DNA from: Paenibacillus agricola
GTDB taxonomy: Bacteria > Bacillota > Bacilli > Paenibacillales > NBRC-103111
Direction of reading: 5' to 3'
Length of the DNA: 64,000 nt
Assembly (NCBI RefSeq): GCF_011440305.1
Contig: NZ_JAAOIW010000018.1
Location: 62,001 to 126,000 of the forward strand
Made by a program: the position numbers and the translations under genes
Notes under the pieces: generated by a model
What the model was told of the DNA's origin: nothing
The model's database searches: none
Seen by the model: the letters and a program-made list of their open reading frames with translations, nothing else
Shown: positions 1 to 10,300 of the stretch, one piece after another
Position numbering within the stretch: the first letter of the stretch is position 1
How the letters are laid out: each line of letters begins with the position of its first letter

Positions 1-288
1 GACCATGATGTGCAGCGGGTTTTTATCAAAGGGAAGCTGAAAAATTTCTCTCCCCGAAGGATGCAGATTTTGGAGATTCTTTTCGAAAGACATAAACCTG
101 TCCCTCAAAGAGAAATCACCGATAAGCTAAACATCAGTCAAGTTAGCCGGTACATGAATGAATTAAAGAGCCTTCTATTCCTATATGGCTTGGACGAGCA
201 GAGTATTGTCGCGGATAATGGGTACCGTATCAATCATCCGAACCCGATTCTAATCTGTAATGAAAATGACCCCAAATATATGATGTAA
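1..288 (+). CDS. C-terminal part of a helix-turn-helix DNA-binding protein (5' end outside window)
   Basis: The reading frame is open from base 1, so the start lies before the window; the GTG at 10 is only an internal codon candidate. The visible 95 residues contain a winged-helix-like stretch: QREITDKLNISQVSRYMNEL has the shape of a helix-turn-helix with a recognition helix, followed by a short hydrophobic wing and a polar tail ending at TAA 286-288. A perfect hairpin terminator follows 5 bases later, so this is the end of its transcription unit. It is probably a transcriptional regulator or a replication/sporulation type HTH protein; the family cannot be named from the tail alone. Confidence 0.6.
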   Translation, partial: DHDVQRVFIKGKLKNFSPRRMQILEILFERHKPVPQREITDKLNISQVSRYMNELKSLLFLYGLDEQSIVADNGYRINHPNPILICNENDPKYMM

Positions 289-293
289 TGTTT

Positions 294-328
294 AGAAGCG
301 CCGGTAGCGGCGCTTCTTTTCTTTTTAC
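294..328 (+). terminator. Intrinsic terminator
   Basis: A perfect 10-bp stem (294-303 with 308-317) closes on a GTAG loop and is followed by a T-rich tract (317-326, one C). It sits 5 bases after the stop codon of the HTH protein and separates it from the peptidase gene. Confidence 0.9.
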
Positions 329-392
329 CTTACAGGTGTTGTAACCCTCGTGTCCTACAATAAAAGTATCTTAAATCGAGGGGGAATTACAT

Positions 393-1163
393 ATGAAACA
401 ATTGAAAAAGACTTTATTGGAATTGCTGAATATTCAAGGAGTAAGCGGATATGAGGACAAAGTAGCAGCCTATGTGACTCAACGTTTAACCGAGCTCGAC
501 TTTACTGTAGAACACGACCACTTTGGGAATGTTTTAGGGCAGAAGTATTTTGGAGCCACGAGTCATGGACCGGTACTGCTGCTATCCGCTCATATGGATA
601 CGGTAGTTTCTTTTGTGCCTGGGCGACGAGTTGTGTGGGAGGAGGATGATATCCTGCGCAGCTCGGAAGGTATCCTTGGGGCGGATGATCGGGCTGGGAT
701 TGCTATACTTCTTGAGGTGATAGAGAGGATGGGCCGTCTCTCCTTTAACGGTACGCTCAAAGTTGCTTTTACTCGGGATGAAGAGAGAGGGCGCATCGGC
801 TCGAATGAAATTGCTGCCGAGTGGTTGACAGATGTGGATATGGCTATCGTAGCGGACCGCCGGAATCGGCGCGACATTGTGACTTCCTGCACGTATATGA
901 CGTTTTGCTCGGATGAGGTGGGGGCGTATTGGGAGCGAATGGGTGAGCGCATCGGACAGTCTGATTGGAAAAGCTGTCAGGGTGGTACCAGCGACGCGAT
1001 GACTTATGCCGAGCACGGAGTTCCGAGTATTAATGTATCGTGTGGCTACCAGCATGAGCATACGGATTGGGAGGAGCTGCATTGGCAGTCTGTAATCGAT
1101 ACCGCGAATCTCATCACGGAGGGGATTCTGAGTTGGGGGCAGGTTACAACGCCTGTAAGGTGA
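393..1163 (+). CDS. Short M20/M42-like zinc metallopeptidase
   Basis: Predicted cytoplasmic di-zinc aminopeptidase or deacylase of 256 residues. Visible metal-site motifs in family order are H67-M-D69-T, then the GADD motif with D98, then a general-base/metal pair E130-E131, and an aspartate near 154 (VADRR). The C-terminal HEHTDWEEL supplies the last histidine. Usual M20/M42 enzymes are about 350-450 residues and carry a dimerisation or lid domain; this protein is too short to hold a full one, so it resembles compact M20-like enzymes. A good ribosome site (GAGGGGG) precedes the ATG. The gene stands alone between a terminator and two small ORFs and looks like ordinary metabolism rather than part of the island. 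The exact substrate cannot be inferred. Confidence 0.8.
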   Translation: MKQLKKTLLELLNIQGVSGYEDKVAAYVTQRLTELDFTVEHDHFGNVLGQKYFGATSHGPVLLLSAHMDTVVSFVPGRRVVWEEDDILRSSEGILGADDRAGIAILLEVIERMGRLSFNGTLKVAFTRDEERGRIGSNEIAAEWLTDVDMAIVADRRNRRDIVTSCTYMTFCSDEVGAYWERMGERIGQSDWKSCQGGTSDAMTYAEHGVPSINVSCGYQHEHTDWEELHWQSVIDTANLITEGILSWGQVTTPVR

Positions 1164-1235
1164 GGATGCCATAATACGATATGAACAAGAGCATGCATAC
1201 ACATCTATCAGAAAAATCTCAAAGGAGCGGATCGT

Positions 1236-1463
1236 ATGGAACAAATAATGAGGAACGCAGTAGAACAGATGAGAAACATGGAGCTTTTGGCAGATGCACT
1301 TAGACGCAGAGGGTTTTCCTTCCGGTACCTGGGAAATCAGTTGATCTTGCAGCCAGGGTCAGGAAAGGGGGAGCTATACCTTGTAAAGAGGTTGCTCGAT
1401 GCACTTCAAATCGAAGCCTCGTACAGACCTATAATCAGGAATCCCGGTGTCCGACGCATATGA
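1236..1463 (+). CDS. Small hypothetical protein (75 aa)
   Basis: An ATG start is preceded by a good ribosome site (AAAGGAG, 1219-1226). The product is basic and soluble, with no recognised motif; the first 30 residues look helical and the centre carries LYLVKRLLDALQIE. The stop codon overlaps the start of the next gene (ATGA at 1460-1463), so the two are translationally coupled and probably work together. I do not recognise the family. Confidence 0.6.
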   Translation: MEQIMRNAVEQMRNMELLADALRRRGFSFRYLGNQLILQPGSGKGELYLVKRLLDALQIEASYRPIIRNPGVRRI

Positions 1464-1951
1464 GATCCTGGAAAACCTTCGTGAAGCGGAGGCATGGATA
1501 CAAGCTTGATACGCTTACGTTGGATGCAGGTGTTGCTTACTTGGTCAAAATGCTTAGCAAAGCGGGTATTCTTACAGAAATGAGCTGCGACGGGCATGGT
1601 CGAAATGCACCGAAGATTTGGTTCGCGGGCGCTTGGAATGCGGCTTGGTTTGAGATTGTGAGCTGTAAGGTGCTGGGGGAATTGAAGCTTCATTATCGCT
1701 GGGTGGTTGAAGAAAAGGGGACAAGTGAGCATATCTTGACGGCAAAGAGAACCTCCCCTGAGAGATGGAACCTGAAACTCGTTCAGGAGGATGCAATGAG
1801 GATTGGTACTTATCTGGACATGCATGCAGAGGAGCTGAGTAATTACAAACGGAAGTGCTTTAAACATCGAAGCATGAAGGAGCAAGCCGTGCTTTTATCA
1901 CGGGATTATGAGGTGTTGAAAATGTGGATGAAGGAGAAGGTTACGGGATGA
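1460..1951 (+). CDS. Hypothetical protein with SCDGHGR motif (163 aa)
   Basis: The start overlaps the preceding stop by ATGA, which argues for a real two-gene operon. The protein is rich in Trp, Lys and Cys and has a conspicuous SCDGHGR motif near residues 38-44 followed by WFAGAWNAAWFEIVSC. DGHG recalls PP2C phosphatases, but no other PP2C motif is present and the protein is too short, so I do not assign that function. No signal peptide or membrane segment is seen. It ends 18 bases before the first copy of the island promoter, so it marks the last gene outside the island. Confidence 0.6.
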   Translation: MRSWKTFVKRRHGYKLDTLTLDAGVAYLVKMLSKAGILTEMSCDGHGRNAPKIWFAGAWNAAWFEIVSCKVLGELKLHYRWVVEEKGTSEHILTAKRTSPERWNLKLVQEDAMRIGTYLDMHAEELSNYKRKCFKHRSMKEQAVLLSRDYEVLKMWMKEKVTG

Positions 1952-1969
1952 GGGTCGGGTTCACAGATA

Positions 1970-2017
1970 CGAACGCCCATTCCCTGACATCCTACTGCCC
2001 AAACCCTATGGTACATT
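1970..2017 (+). promoter_or_regulatory. Island composite promoter, copy 1 (vWA gene)
   Basis: This copy reads CGAAC-GCCC-ATTCC at 1970-1983, TGACA at 1985-1989, six bases, TGCCC at 1996-2000, eleven bases, and a -10 box TACATT at 2012-2017. It shares every spacing with the seven other copies in the window. No -35 hexamer is present at the normal distance from the -10 box. It is followed after 34 bases by the vWA gene start at 2052. Confidence 0.8.
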
Positions 2018-2051
2018 CTTATCAGACGCTTTACCAGAAAGGATGCTGCAT

Positions 2052-3302
2052 ATGATTTCACCCATTCAAACAACGTATACCTGGAACAAAGAGTATTGGC
2101 CAACTGGAGGCGTAGAACGGGCGTATCTGCTTCTAGAATTGAAAGGTAACGCTGCTACGAATATGGAAAGAGCCCCGATGAACGTATCATTGGTACTCGA
2201 CCGCAGCGGCTCCATGAGCGGAGCACCGCTTGCTTACAGTAAAAAAGCCTGTCAATTCGTCACCGAACAAATGGGCCAGCAAGATCAACTAAGCTTGGTT
2301 GCTTTCGATGATGAGGTTAGGACTGTTTTTGCTCCGCAAAGTGTGTCTCACAAAGATATAATGAAACAGCAAATTGAAACCATTCGATCCGGCGGCTCTA
2401 CGAATTTGAGCGGAGGGCTGCTTCAAGGAATTCAATACGTTGTGCAAGGTAAAAAGGATGGGAGCATTAACCGTGTGATCCTTTTATCTGATGGCCATGC
2501 CAATGAAGGGATTACGGATCGTGCCAAGCTGCAGTCCATCGCTAGAGAGTTTCAAGGCATGGGGATGAGCATTACAACCATGGGTGTTGGGGACGGATTC
2601 GATGAGGAATTGATGGAGGGTATTGCTGATGATGGGGGAGGTAATTTTTACTTCATTGAAAAGTCGGAAAGCATACCTGACATCTTCGTCAAGGAATTAA
2701 ACGGTTTATTAACTGTAGTTGCCCAGAATGTGCGGCTGACGATAAAGCCTTCAGAAACCACACAAATCATGCATATCTACGGGTACAAAGCAGAAGACAG
2801 AGGTGAAGGACTGAAGCTCTCTTTGGGAGATGTTTTCGATCAAGAGACTAAATCGATCCTCATTGAAATTTCATCCTACCCACACACTTCTGGAAAACAT
2901 GAAATGCTCCAAGTCCAGTGGGACTACGTTGACGTGACTGGGACGGAGGGAGCAAGGCTCTGCACCGTGCAATATGCTGTTAAAGCTGAATTTACTAACG
3001 ATATCGATTTAATTAATCTTCCCACCATTCCTCATGTGGAACAACAAATCAAAATCACTGAATCGGCAATAGCCATAGAAAACGCCATTTATGCCTTCGA
3101 TAATGGGGATGAGGAAACCGGTAAAAAGCTGCTGCACCAGCAAGCAGATTCTATGTTGGCTTACGCTGTGATGTCAGATTCGGCAGAGCTTCGCGAAGAG
3201 GCTCAAATGCTCTACAGCCACTTGGAACAATTCTCCTACTCCAGCAATATGAGGAAATCACTTCATGAGCAAAAGTATCGCCAGATGAAAAGAAAAAAGT
3301 AA
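2052..3302 (+). CDS. VWA-domain (von Willebrand factor A) protein
   Basis: A 416-residue protein with a complete metal-ion-dependent adhesion site: D50-x-S52-x-S54 (DRSGSM), a threonine in the GGSTNLSGGL stretch, and LLSDGHANEG as the third motif. The vWA fold covers about residues 42-215; a beta-rich middle region and a helical C-terminal tail ending in basic residues (RQMKRKK) follow, as in YfbK-like proteins. Start: the ATG at 2052 is preferred over 2043 because AGAAAGG at 2036-2042 would touch the earlier ATG but is correctly spaced from the later one. No signal peptide is visible, so it is cytoplasmic. It is driven by composite promoter copy 1 and followed by the WYL regulator. vWA proteins often scaffold ATPase or ternary conflict systems; the partner here is unknown. 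Confidence 0.85.
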   Translation: MISPIQTTYTWNKEYWPTGGVERAYLLLELKGNAATNMERAPMNVSLVLDRSGSMSGAPLAYSKKACQFVTEQMGQQDQLSLVAFDDEVRTVFAPQSVSHKDIMKQQIETIRSGGSTNLSGGLLQGIQYVVQGKKDGSINRVILLSDGHANEGITDRAKLQSIAREFQGMGMSITTMGVGDGFDEELMEGIADDGGGNFYFIEKSESIPDIFVKELNGLLTVVAQNVRLTIKPSETTQIMHIYGYKAEDRGEGLKLSLGDVFDQETKSILIEISSYPHTSGKHEMLQVQWDYVDVTGTEGARLCTVQYAVKAEFTNDIDLINLPTIPHVEQQIKITESAIAIENAIYAFDNGDEETGKKLLHQQADSMLAYAVMSDSAELREEAQMLYSHLEQFSYSSNMRKSLHEQKYRQMKRKK

Positions 3303-3380
3303 GCAGGACTCTCCTAGGTATAGGTCGAAATAACTAGTTATGACATAATTCGAGCATTTACCCTAAGGAGCGAGCCAACT

Positions 3381-4343
3381 ATGCCTGAACGTTTGATTCG
3401 TTTAATGCGAATCATTAACCTGATCCAATCGAAACCTGGTATTCTAGCCAGGGAATTAGCAGAACGCTGCGAAACTACCGATCGTACCATTTATCGAGAC
3501 CTGGACGCACTGCATGCGATGAATATTCCCATTTCTAATTTTGGACATGGGAAGGGCTATGCCTTTATCAGTAACTTTTCCATGTTTCCCCTGGATTGGA
3601 CGGAGCAAGAGGCTTTAGCATTTTCTCTGCTTCCCTCTGCACTGGAACCGATCAAGCCGCTTATTTCCGAGGGATTCGACTCGGCCTATGAGAAAGTGAT
3701 GGGAGCCCATCACAAGGAGAAATCCAAGAGGAGAGATATCGTTCAAGATGTTGCCGACGTCATTCAGCTTGGAACTCCGGCTAATCGGAAGGATGGCCAA
3801 ACGTCTTTGTATGACATCATCCAAGCGATTATATCGCAGCATACGATCCGCACGGTCTATTATTCGCAGGGACGCAATGAGCAGTCGCAAAGAGACATTG
3901 ACCCATACTATTTAATTCCTAGGGATAACCGGTTCTATATCATTGGATTCTGCCATAACGCCCAAGACATTCGAACATTCCGCATTAGCCGTTTTCGTGA
4001 TGTCCAGCTGCTGGACCAAGCCTTTGATAAGAGTGATTTTAATCTAAAAACTTACATGAAAGACACGTGGTCCATCGAGCGGGGCCAACAGAATATTCGC
4101 TTCAAAGTCCGTTTTCACCCGGATGTAGCACGGTATGTCAAGGAAGAAGAGCTGTTTACGAAGCCGAAAATGACCACTCAAAAGGATGGCAGCCTGCTCT
4201 TTGAAGTAACGCTCAACCATGACCGGGAATTTCTTAATTGGTTGAGCCAGTATGGCCCGGACGCGGAGATTTTGGAACCCCCATCTTACAGGGAAGTCAT
4301 GCGTGCCAAGTTAGAACGATGGAAGCTGCTGTACCAGGACTGA
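3381..4343 (+). CDS. WYL-domain transcriptional regulator (YafY-type)
   Basis: A 320-residue protein with the classic order: winged helix-turn-helix at about residues 5-60 (LIQSKPGILARELAERCETTDRTIYRDLDAL split over the motif), WYL domain at about 145-220 (VYYSQGRNE, DIDPYYLIPRDNRFYIIGF, TFRISRF) and a C-terminal WCX-like extension to 320. WYL domains bind nucleic acid or nucleotide ligands; family members include PafB/PafC and DriD (DNA-damage activators) and BrxR/CapW (defence repressors). A ribosome site (AAGGAG, 3365-3370) precedes the ATG. It lies between the vWA gene and the AddAB-like pair. It is the only transcription-factor gene inside the island, so I infer that it may read the composite promoter element that occurs eight times here. 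Confidence 0.9.
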   Translation: MPERLIRLMRIINLIQSKPGILARELAERCETTDRTIYRDLDALHAMNIPISNFGHGKGYAFISNFSMFPLDWTEQEALAFSLLPSALEPIKPLISEGFDSAYEKVMGAHHKEKSKRRDIVQDVADVIQLGTPANRKDGQTSLYDIIQAIISQHTIRTVYYSQGRNEQSQRDIDPYYLIPRDNRFYIIGFCHNAQDIRTFRISRFRDVQLLDQAFDKSDFNLKTYMKDTWSIERGQQNIRFKVRFHPDVARYVKEEELFTKPKMTTQKDGSLLFEVTLNHDREFLNWLSQYGPDAEILEPPSYREVMRAKLERWKLLYQD

Positions 4344-4417
4344 GGCTTGAAGACTGATGCTTGGAGGCTTGTGGACTGGGCTTGAACACTGCAGACTGAG
4401 AATCGAGGCTTGAAATG
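4342..4417 (+). repeat. Degenerate short direct repeats (GGCTTGAA / GACTG units)
   Basis: The spacer after the WYL gene contains four imperfect units built from GAGGCTTG or GGCTTGAA followed by GACTG, within about 75 bases. No open frame or hairpin is built from them. They look like a decayed microrepeat of unknown role. Confidence 0.5.
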
Positions 4418-4505
4418 TTGAATGGAGGGATGAGCTCTGAGTTCATTATCAAGAATTGGCCAAATACATGAAATTATAAAAGGAAATCCGCTGCAGTGTA
4501 AGATA

Positions 4506-7397
4506 TTGCTTACAGCAAGCCATGCTCAAGGCCATCAGTGGTTGGAACAGGTAAGCAGGCAATATGGCCCTGTGTTAAACACCGAGGTGCGGATTCTGGA
4601 TAGGTGGGCACTTGATCGGTGTAAGCTGCTCCTCGCCAAGACTAAATACCAGTACATTTCAGGCGCAGATTCCAGGTGGATCGTTTTTAGGCTGCTTCAG
4701 GAATTGACGGAGGATGCGGGTTTTAGCTATTTAACCGGGAATGCTTTAACACCGGGGCTTACCGATGCGTTTCACCATGCCATCATGGATCTCAGAGGAG
4801 CTTTGATAAAAGCCGAGGAGTTAACTCCGGACGTTTTTGAAAATAGGGAGAAAGGCATGTTTGTCAAAGAGCTGCTTTCCCGATATGAAGCAGAGCTGAC
4901 CCGTAATCGGCTTGTTGATCTGGCTGGTCTGTTGCCTTATGCTGAGCAGCTTCAGCCATCTACCGATTATATTATCGTTGATGAGTATGCAATAAGGACA
5001 TCTTTGGTCAGAAAAAGCCTTCTGCATTCGCTCACAGGAGGCGTTTATGTCTCTTTGTCCAGCGGACATGGCTTCATGGAGGCAGATTCTACTTTTCCAG
5101 TTGAACGAACCGAATTTTTCCATTCCTTAGGTTCATTGGCTGAAGTACGCGAGGTTGTTCGTCGTATCACGGAAAAGGGCATTTCTTGGGACCAAGTGGA
5201 GATCATTGCTTCAGACTATGAGAAGAGCGCTGCAGCTGTTTATACAGTTACAACAACGGCACAAATAGCCTGTACCTTTTCCGAGGGGCTGCCGATGGGC
5301 ACCACGAATGCTGGGAAGGCAGCGAAGCTGTATTTGGAATGGCTGGAGTCCGGTTATCAGTTGGATTCTCTGCTATCCGCGCTCAAGCAAGGAGTTATCC
5401 GAATAAAGGATGAACAGCAAATGGAAATGAACGCTTCCAGTGTGATTCTTGAGCTGGAGCGCTCAGGAATAGGCTGGGGGAGAGAACGCTATAAGCTTTT
5501 GGGACAAATGCTGGAAGCAGTTAGCTTAAAGGAACAACTGATGGCTGATGATACCCTGAAAGGACAAAGAAAAGCTGTCCTGCAAAATCTTCATCGGTTT
5601 TTCAAGCAATTATTCCAGCCACTTACCGAGCAGACCCTTTCTTCACCGGCGATGCTGATCCGCACACTTATTGGTTTCTTGGAAACGTATGGAGTTCTAA
5701 ATGAGGACAGTGATGAACAAGTCCTGAGTGGGCTTCAGAGTCTGGAACAGTCTTACCATTTGGCTAAAGAGCTTACAATGAATAGCAAGCTGGCATTACG
5801 GTATGTTCAGGAAGGGCTGGAAGGGCTGCGAGTTCAATCGAAAGCGACCCCATCACCGGGACGAATCCATGTAACCTCACTTTCATCTGGCGGGCAAACG
5901 GGGAGGCCCTATACTTTTATTATAGGCATGACCGAAAAGAATTGGTCGTTATCCGTACGCCAGGACCCTGTTTTGCTTGACGAGGAGCGGGCTAGAATCG
6001 GTCCTGATATGGTTAAAAGCTCAGAGCTTGCAAAACGTCAGGTCGAAGAACGGAATGGTCGAATGGGCATGATCCGCGGCTGTTGCACACTGAGCTACTG
6101 CTCTTATGATATCGCCGACCATCAGGAGAATATGCCAGCATTTGAAATGCTTCAAATGTTTCGCAAGAAGACGCTACAGACTGATGCGGACTACGAAGCT
6201 ATGCAGCGGGATATGGAAGAGCCGGTCCGATTCTTCCGCTGCAAAGCAGGCTTGTCCGTTGATGCCACCGAGTTATGGCTGCGGTCACTTTTATCGGATA
6301 GTTCCCGGATTAAGGCTGGGCAAGGCTCCGTCTATTCTTACTATTCCTTGTTAATGGACGGCAAAACGGCTGAGGAGTCGAGGATCAATCTAGACTTATC
6401 CACTTATGATGGTTTTATTGAAACGGATCTGCATCCTGTGCGGCTTCCAGGAGATGCCTTTACCTTTACTGGATCGGCCTTTAGTGCTAGCAGGCTAGAG
6501 CTATACGGCAGATGTCCTAAGCAGTTCTTTTACCAGGAAATTCTTGGAGTTCGGGCGAAGGAAGCTGCTGTTTATGACCGTACGATGTGGTTAGATGCGA
6601 TGCAGCGAGGAAGTTTGCTTCACGAAATATTCAATCAGTACTTGATAAGCTTGAAGGACCGTCGTTCCGACCCCAACGCTTTTTTGAGCCATGATCTTAC
6701 ATTTTTAAACGAAATAACAGAAGAAGTGATACGTCAATATGCAGAGGAAGTGCCAGCTCCAAGTACACATATCTTCCATAAGGAAGCGGAGAGCATACGC
6801 AAGGATGTGAAGATTTTCTACGCAAGTGAACAACGCCGGGCTTCTATTCCTGTTTTTACAGAGCTGCAGCTTCATAGAGATGATGCGCCTTTACAGGTTG
6901 AATTCAGCGGCGAATTATCCATGCCCATTAGAGGATTCGTGGATAGAGTGGATAGGATAGCGCCTCACCAATACAAAATATATGACTACAAAACAGGCAA
7001 CCCAAGGAAGTACAAGCAAAATGAGTGCTTTTCCGGTGGGACGCAGCTACAGCTTTCCTTATACGGTCTGGCTGTCGAACAGTGGATGAAAGAGACAGGC
7101 TTTGATCCAGAGGCCCAGGTCGTTGCATCAGCTTACTATTTTCCTACTGAACGGGGGATGGGCGAGGAAGTCAGCCGACCGCAAAACCATCGAGAAGACC
7201 TGGCGTCACTGCTCCAAAGCATGCTGGAAGCGATGAGAACTGGGCTTTATCCGCCTACAATTGATCCAAAGGGTTGTACTTGGTGTGATTACAGATCCGT
7301 TTGCGACTCGCATTCGGAGCAGTTTGTGGAAAAGAGAAGTGCACCTAGGAATGTGGATAGGTTAGGGCGTATTTTGGAGGTGAACCGGTTTGCTTAA
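4506..7397 (+). CDS. AddB-like PD-(D/E)XK nuclease with Fe-S cluster motif
   Basis: A 963-residue protein resembling the AddB subunit of the Bacillota AddAB recombination nuclease. The inactive-helicase-like region spans most of the protein (for example HVTSLSSGGQTGRPYTFIIGM near 455-475), and the C-terminal third is a RecB/Cas4-type nuclease with D827-Y-K829 as the acid-x-Lys pair. Cysteines C670, C924, C927 and C933 have the spacing of the AddB/Cas4 4Fe-4S cluster. There is no Walker A motif at the N-terminus. The listed start is TTG at 4506; the frame is open back to 4434, the upstream codons (LSRIGQIHEIIKGNPL) look like genuine protein, and GGAGGG at 4424-4429 precedes CTG 4437 by 7 nt. 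The true start may therefore be 4437, or the 5' end may carry a frameshift. It overlaps the helicase gene by 8 nt. Confidence 0.85.
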   Translation: MLTASHAQGHQWLEQVSRQYGPVLNTEVRILDRWALDRCKLLLAKTKYQYISGADSRWIVFRLLQELTEDAGFSYLTGNALTPGLTDAFHHAIMDLRGALIKAEELTPDVFENREKGMFVKELLSRYEAELTRNRLVDLAGLLPYAEQLQPSTDYIIVDEYAIRTSLVRKSLLHSLTGGVYVSLSSGHGFMEADSTFPVERTEFFHSLGSLAEVREVVRRITEKGISWDQVEIIASDYEKSAAAVYTVTTTAQIACTFSEGLPMGTTNAGKAAKLYLEWLESGYQLDSLLSALKQGVIRIKDEQQMEMNASSVILELERSGIGWGRERYKLLGQMLEAVSLKEQLMADDTLKGQRKAVLQNLHRFFKQLFQPLTEQTLSSPAMLIRTLIGFLETYGVLNEDSDEQVLSGLQSLEQSYHLAKELTMNSKLALRYVQEGLEGLRVQSKATPSPGRIHVTSLSSGGQTGRPYTFIIGMTEKNWSLSVRQDPVLLDEERARIGPDMVKSSELAKRQVEERNGRMGMIRGCCTLSYCSYDIADHQENMPAFEMLQMFRKKTLQTDADYEAMQRDMEEPVRFFRCKAGLSVDATELWLRSLLSDSSRIKAGQGSVYSYYSLLMDGKTAEESRINLDLSTYDGFIETDLHPVRLPGDAFTFTGSAFSASRLELYGRCPKQFFYQEILGVRAKEAAVYDRTMWLDAMQRGSLLHEIFNQYLISLKDRRSDPNAFLSHDLTFLNEITEEVIRQYAEEVPAPSTHIFHKEAESIRKDVKIFYASEQRRASIPVFTELQLHRDDAPLQVEFSGELSMPIRGFVDRVDRIAPHQYKIYDYKTGNPRKYKQNECFSGGTQLQLSLYGLAVEQWMKETGFDPEAQVVASAYYFPTERGMGEEVSRPQNHREDLASLLQSMLEAMRTGLYPPTIDPKGCTWCDYRSVCDSHSEQFVEKRSAPRNVDRLGRILEVNRFA

Positions 7398-10300
7398 AGA
7401 ACAGGTGATACAGGATGATGAAACGGCTCGCGTGCGAATCGGAGCGGATCTGGATACCACATTTATGGTGGAAGCAGGAGCGGGCTCCGGCAAGACAACC
7501 TCCATCGTCGGAAGGATGATTGCCCTAGTCCGTACACGCAAAGCCCAGGCTCGTGACATTGCTGCCATAACGTTTACGAACAAAGCGGCTTCTGAATTAA
7601 TGGGACGTTTTCGTATCAAGCTCGAGCAGGAGTGTGCCAGAACTCCACAAGGCTCCGAACGAGAAGCTTTGGAGGAAGCCCTTCAACAAATACCGGAATG
7701 CTTTATCGGGACCATCCATGCTTTCTGCGGACGGCTTTTGAGAGAACGTCCTATCGAGGCCAAGCTGGATCCAGCTTTTCAAGAGATGGATGATCGGGAG
7801 GACCGGGATTTTCGGGACCAATGCTGGGATGAGTATCTGGATGATTTGCGTAGTAACGGTGGAGGGAAGACCCGAGCTGGAGAGGGAGCTCAAGCTGAAA
7901 CAGCTTCGCAATATGTAGAGGCGTCCATCGAAGATTTGGCTGTTTTACAGGTCAATGTGGAGGATTTGCGGGCAGTTTATAACCGTGTTGCGGAGTATGA
8001 GGATGTGGAGATCTACACGGAACAGGTGGCGCGGCCTCATTTTGACCGATTACGAGATTCGCTGTTTCCCTTGATGGAAGAAGCGTTCCCTTATATCCCA
8101 ACCCTTCAACCGGAGAAGGACTGGGACGTTTTGCAAAAAACAATACGTGTCGCTATGGGCCATAAGCGAAATAAAGATATGACGGACGATATCAACGTGC
8201 TGATCTTAGCAAAGCTGTTTGACCGTAACTTGGGAGTGACATTGAAACGCTGGACAGACCCTAAGATGGCGAAGTACTTCAAGGAACAGTTTCACGACTG
8301 GCAGACCCGTACCTTGCGCCCATTCTTGCAGGAATGGAGAGAATATCTCCATTCCAAGCTTATCGCTTTTGTTCTCCCAGCAATCCGGTATTGCACTGGG
8401 AAGCGTATGGAGGCGGGCAAGCTAAACTTTCAGGATCTGCTGATGAAGGCGGCGGAATTGCTCAGGACCTACCCGGAAGTAAGAAGATATTTTGGGAACC
8501 GGTACAGCAGGCTGTTTGTAGACGAATTTCAAGATACGGACCCCATCCAAGCGGAAATGATGATGCTCCTAACGGGCGGGAGAGGGGATGAGTGCAATTG
8601 GCGGGAGCAGCTGCCGCGTCCTGGTTCCCTGTTTGTGGTTGGCGACCCCAAGCAATCTATTTACCGATTTCGCCGGGCTGACATCTCAACCTATAATTTC
8701 GTGAAGCAGCGAATTGAACAATGCGGAGAGGTGCTTCAATTAACACGTAACTTTCGTTCGGTGAAGGCGATTGGGGACTTCGTGAATTATGCCTTTGAAA
8801 GCAAGTTTACACTGAAGGGCCAAGAGTCGGAGTGCCAAGCGCCCTTCGTCCGTATGGTTACTCAGCAACCGAACCCCGGGGGTAAGGCAGCACTGCATGG
8901 CGTGTACACCATGACCGCTCCTAAGCAAGAGAGAGACCGACAAATTGATATCGCCCTATATGATGCGGAACGAATCGCCCAATTTGTTGCTTGGGCTTGT
9001 GGCGGGAACCTTCTCATCCATGAGAAGACAAGCGATGAAGGAAAGCCGAATTCCCGCCCAGCCCGTCCAGGCGATTTCCTGATTTTGCTCAAATACCGCA
9101 AGTTCATTGGCTTGTATGCGAGACAGCTTGAGAAGTATGGTATCGTATCGGATACTTCGGGCAGCCTAGTCATTTTCGAAGAGCTCCGAATTCTTTACCA
9201 GCTGGCCTTAACGTTAAATGACCCTACTGACCGGGTACCCCTGTTGGCGGTTCTTCGAGGCATGTTGTTCGGTTTGAGTGATGATGCTTTATATCATTAC
9301 CGTCACGAAGGCGGCAATATTGGTCTGTATACTATTGCGGATCCAGCTAGGCTCTCCGTGAAGAGCGTAAAAGTGGATCAGGCACTTCATAAGCTTCGTC
9401 AATATATGGAATGGGTCAGGATCCTGCCGGCGTTGCCCGCCTTTACGCGAATTATCGATGACATTGGCCTTATCACTGCCGCGGCGGTAGGTGAATCCGG
9501 CGCAATCCGAAGCGGGACGCTGATTAAGCTGCTGGAAGTGCTTCAAGGGGATGCGGAGGCATCCATCGAATGGTCGGCGTTAACCGAACGGCTGCATAGG
9601 CTAACAGATTCAGAGAGTCTGGAAGCCGCCAGCCTGTTCTCAGGAAGCGCGGATGCTGTGCGAATCATGAACCTTCACAAGGCCAAGGGCTTAGAAGCAC
9701 CGATTGTGATGATGGCTTGCCCTTGTGGCAACAATGAGCACGATGCGGAGGAGCATATCGACCGACTAGCGGAGCCGTCGCTCGGATACTTCACCATATC
9801 CAAGCGGAAGGATATGTTCACTTCGGAGGTAGTCGCCCAGCCTGTTAGTTGGACCCGGCATGCCGAGAGGGAGCGCGAGTTTATGAAAGCGGAGACGGAC
9901 CGTCTACTCTATGTAGCTACGACCCGGGCGAAGCAACTGTTAATTGTCAGCCAGTATCCCTCGAGGCCAGCTATTGATCCATGGAGCCCATTGTCTGTTT
10001 CCTTGCAGCAACAGTTGGAATTGGAGTTGACTCCAGTGGATCCTGTGCAGCCGCAGGAGCTAGCCACCGCTCCAGATGTGGTATCTAGTATGGATGATTG
10101 GCAGAAGCGATTGGATTCGGGGGCTGTACCCAGCTATCAGCTGGGCAGTGTTACAGGCTTGGCCAAGTCATCTAGTGATATCGTAATTGAGCGATCTGCT
10201 TTGGGCAAAGGAATGGCCTACGGGAGCTTGATTCATCGGTGCCTGCAGGCGCTTGGTGAGGGGATGGACGCGGGGGACCTTGCTGACTTTTGCCGAATGG

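Noticed and set aside
582-1244. Long antisense ORF (220 aa) opposite the peptidase gene
   Set aside because: It is the complement of a gene with clear metal-site motifs; it has no ribosome site and an unnatural Ser/Arg/Pro/His-rich composition.
1460-1951. PP2C phosphatase because of SCDGHGR
   Set aside because: Only the DGHG tetrad is present; the other metal-binding motifs and the needed length are missing.
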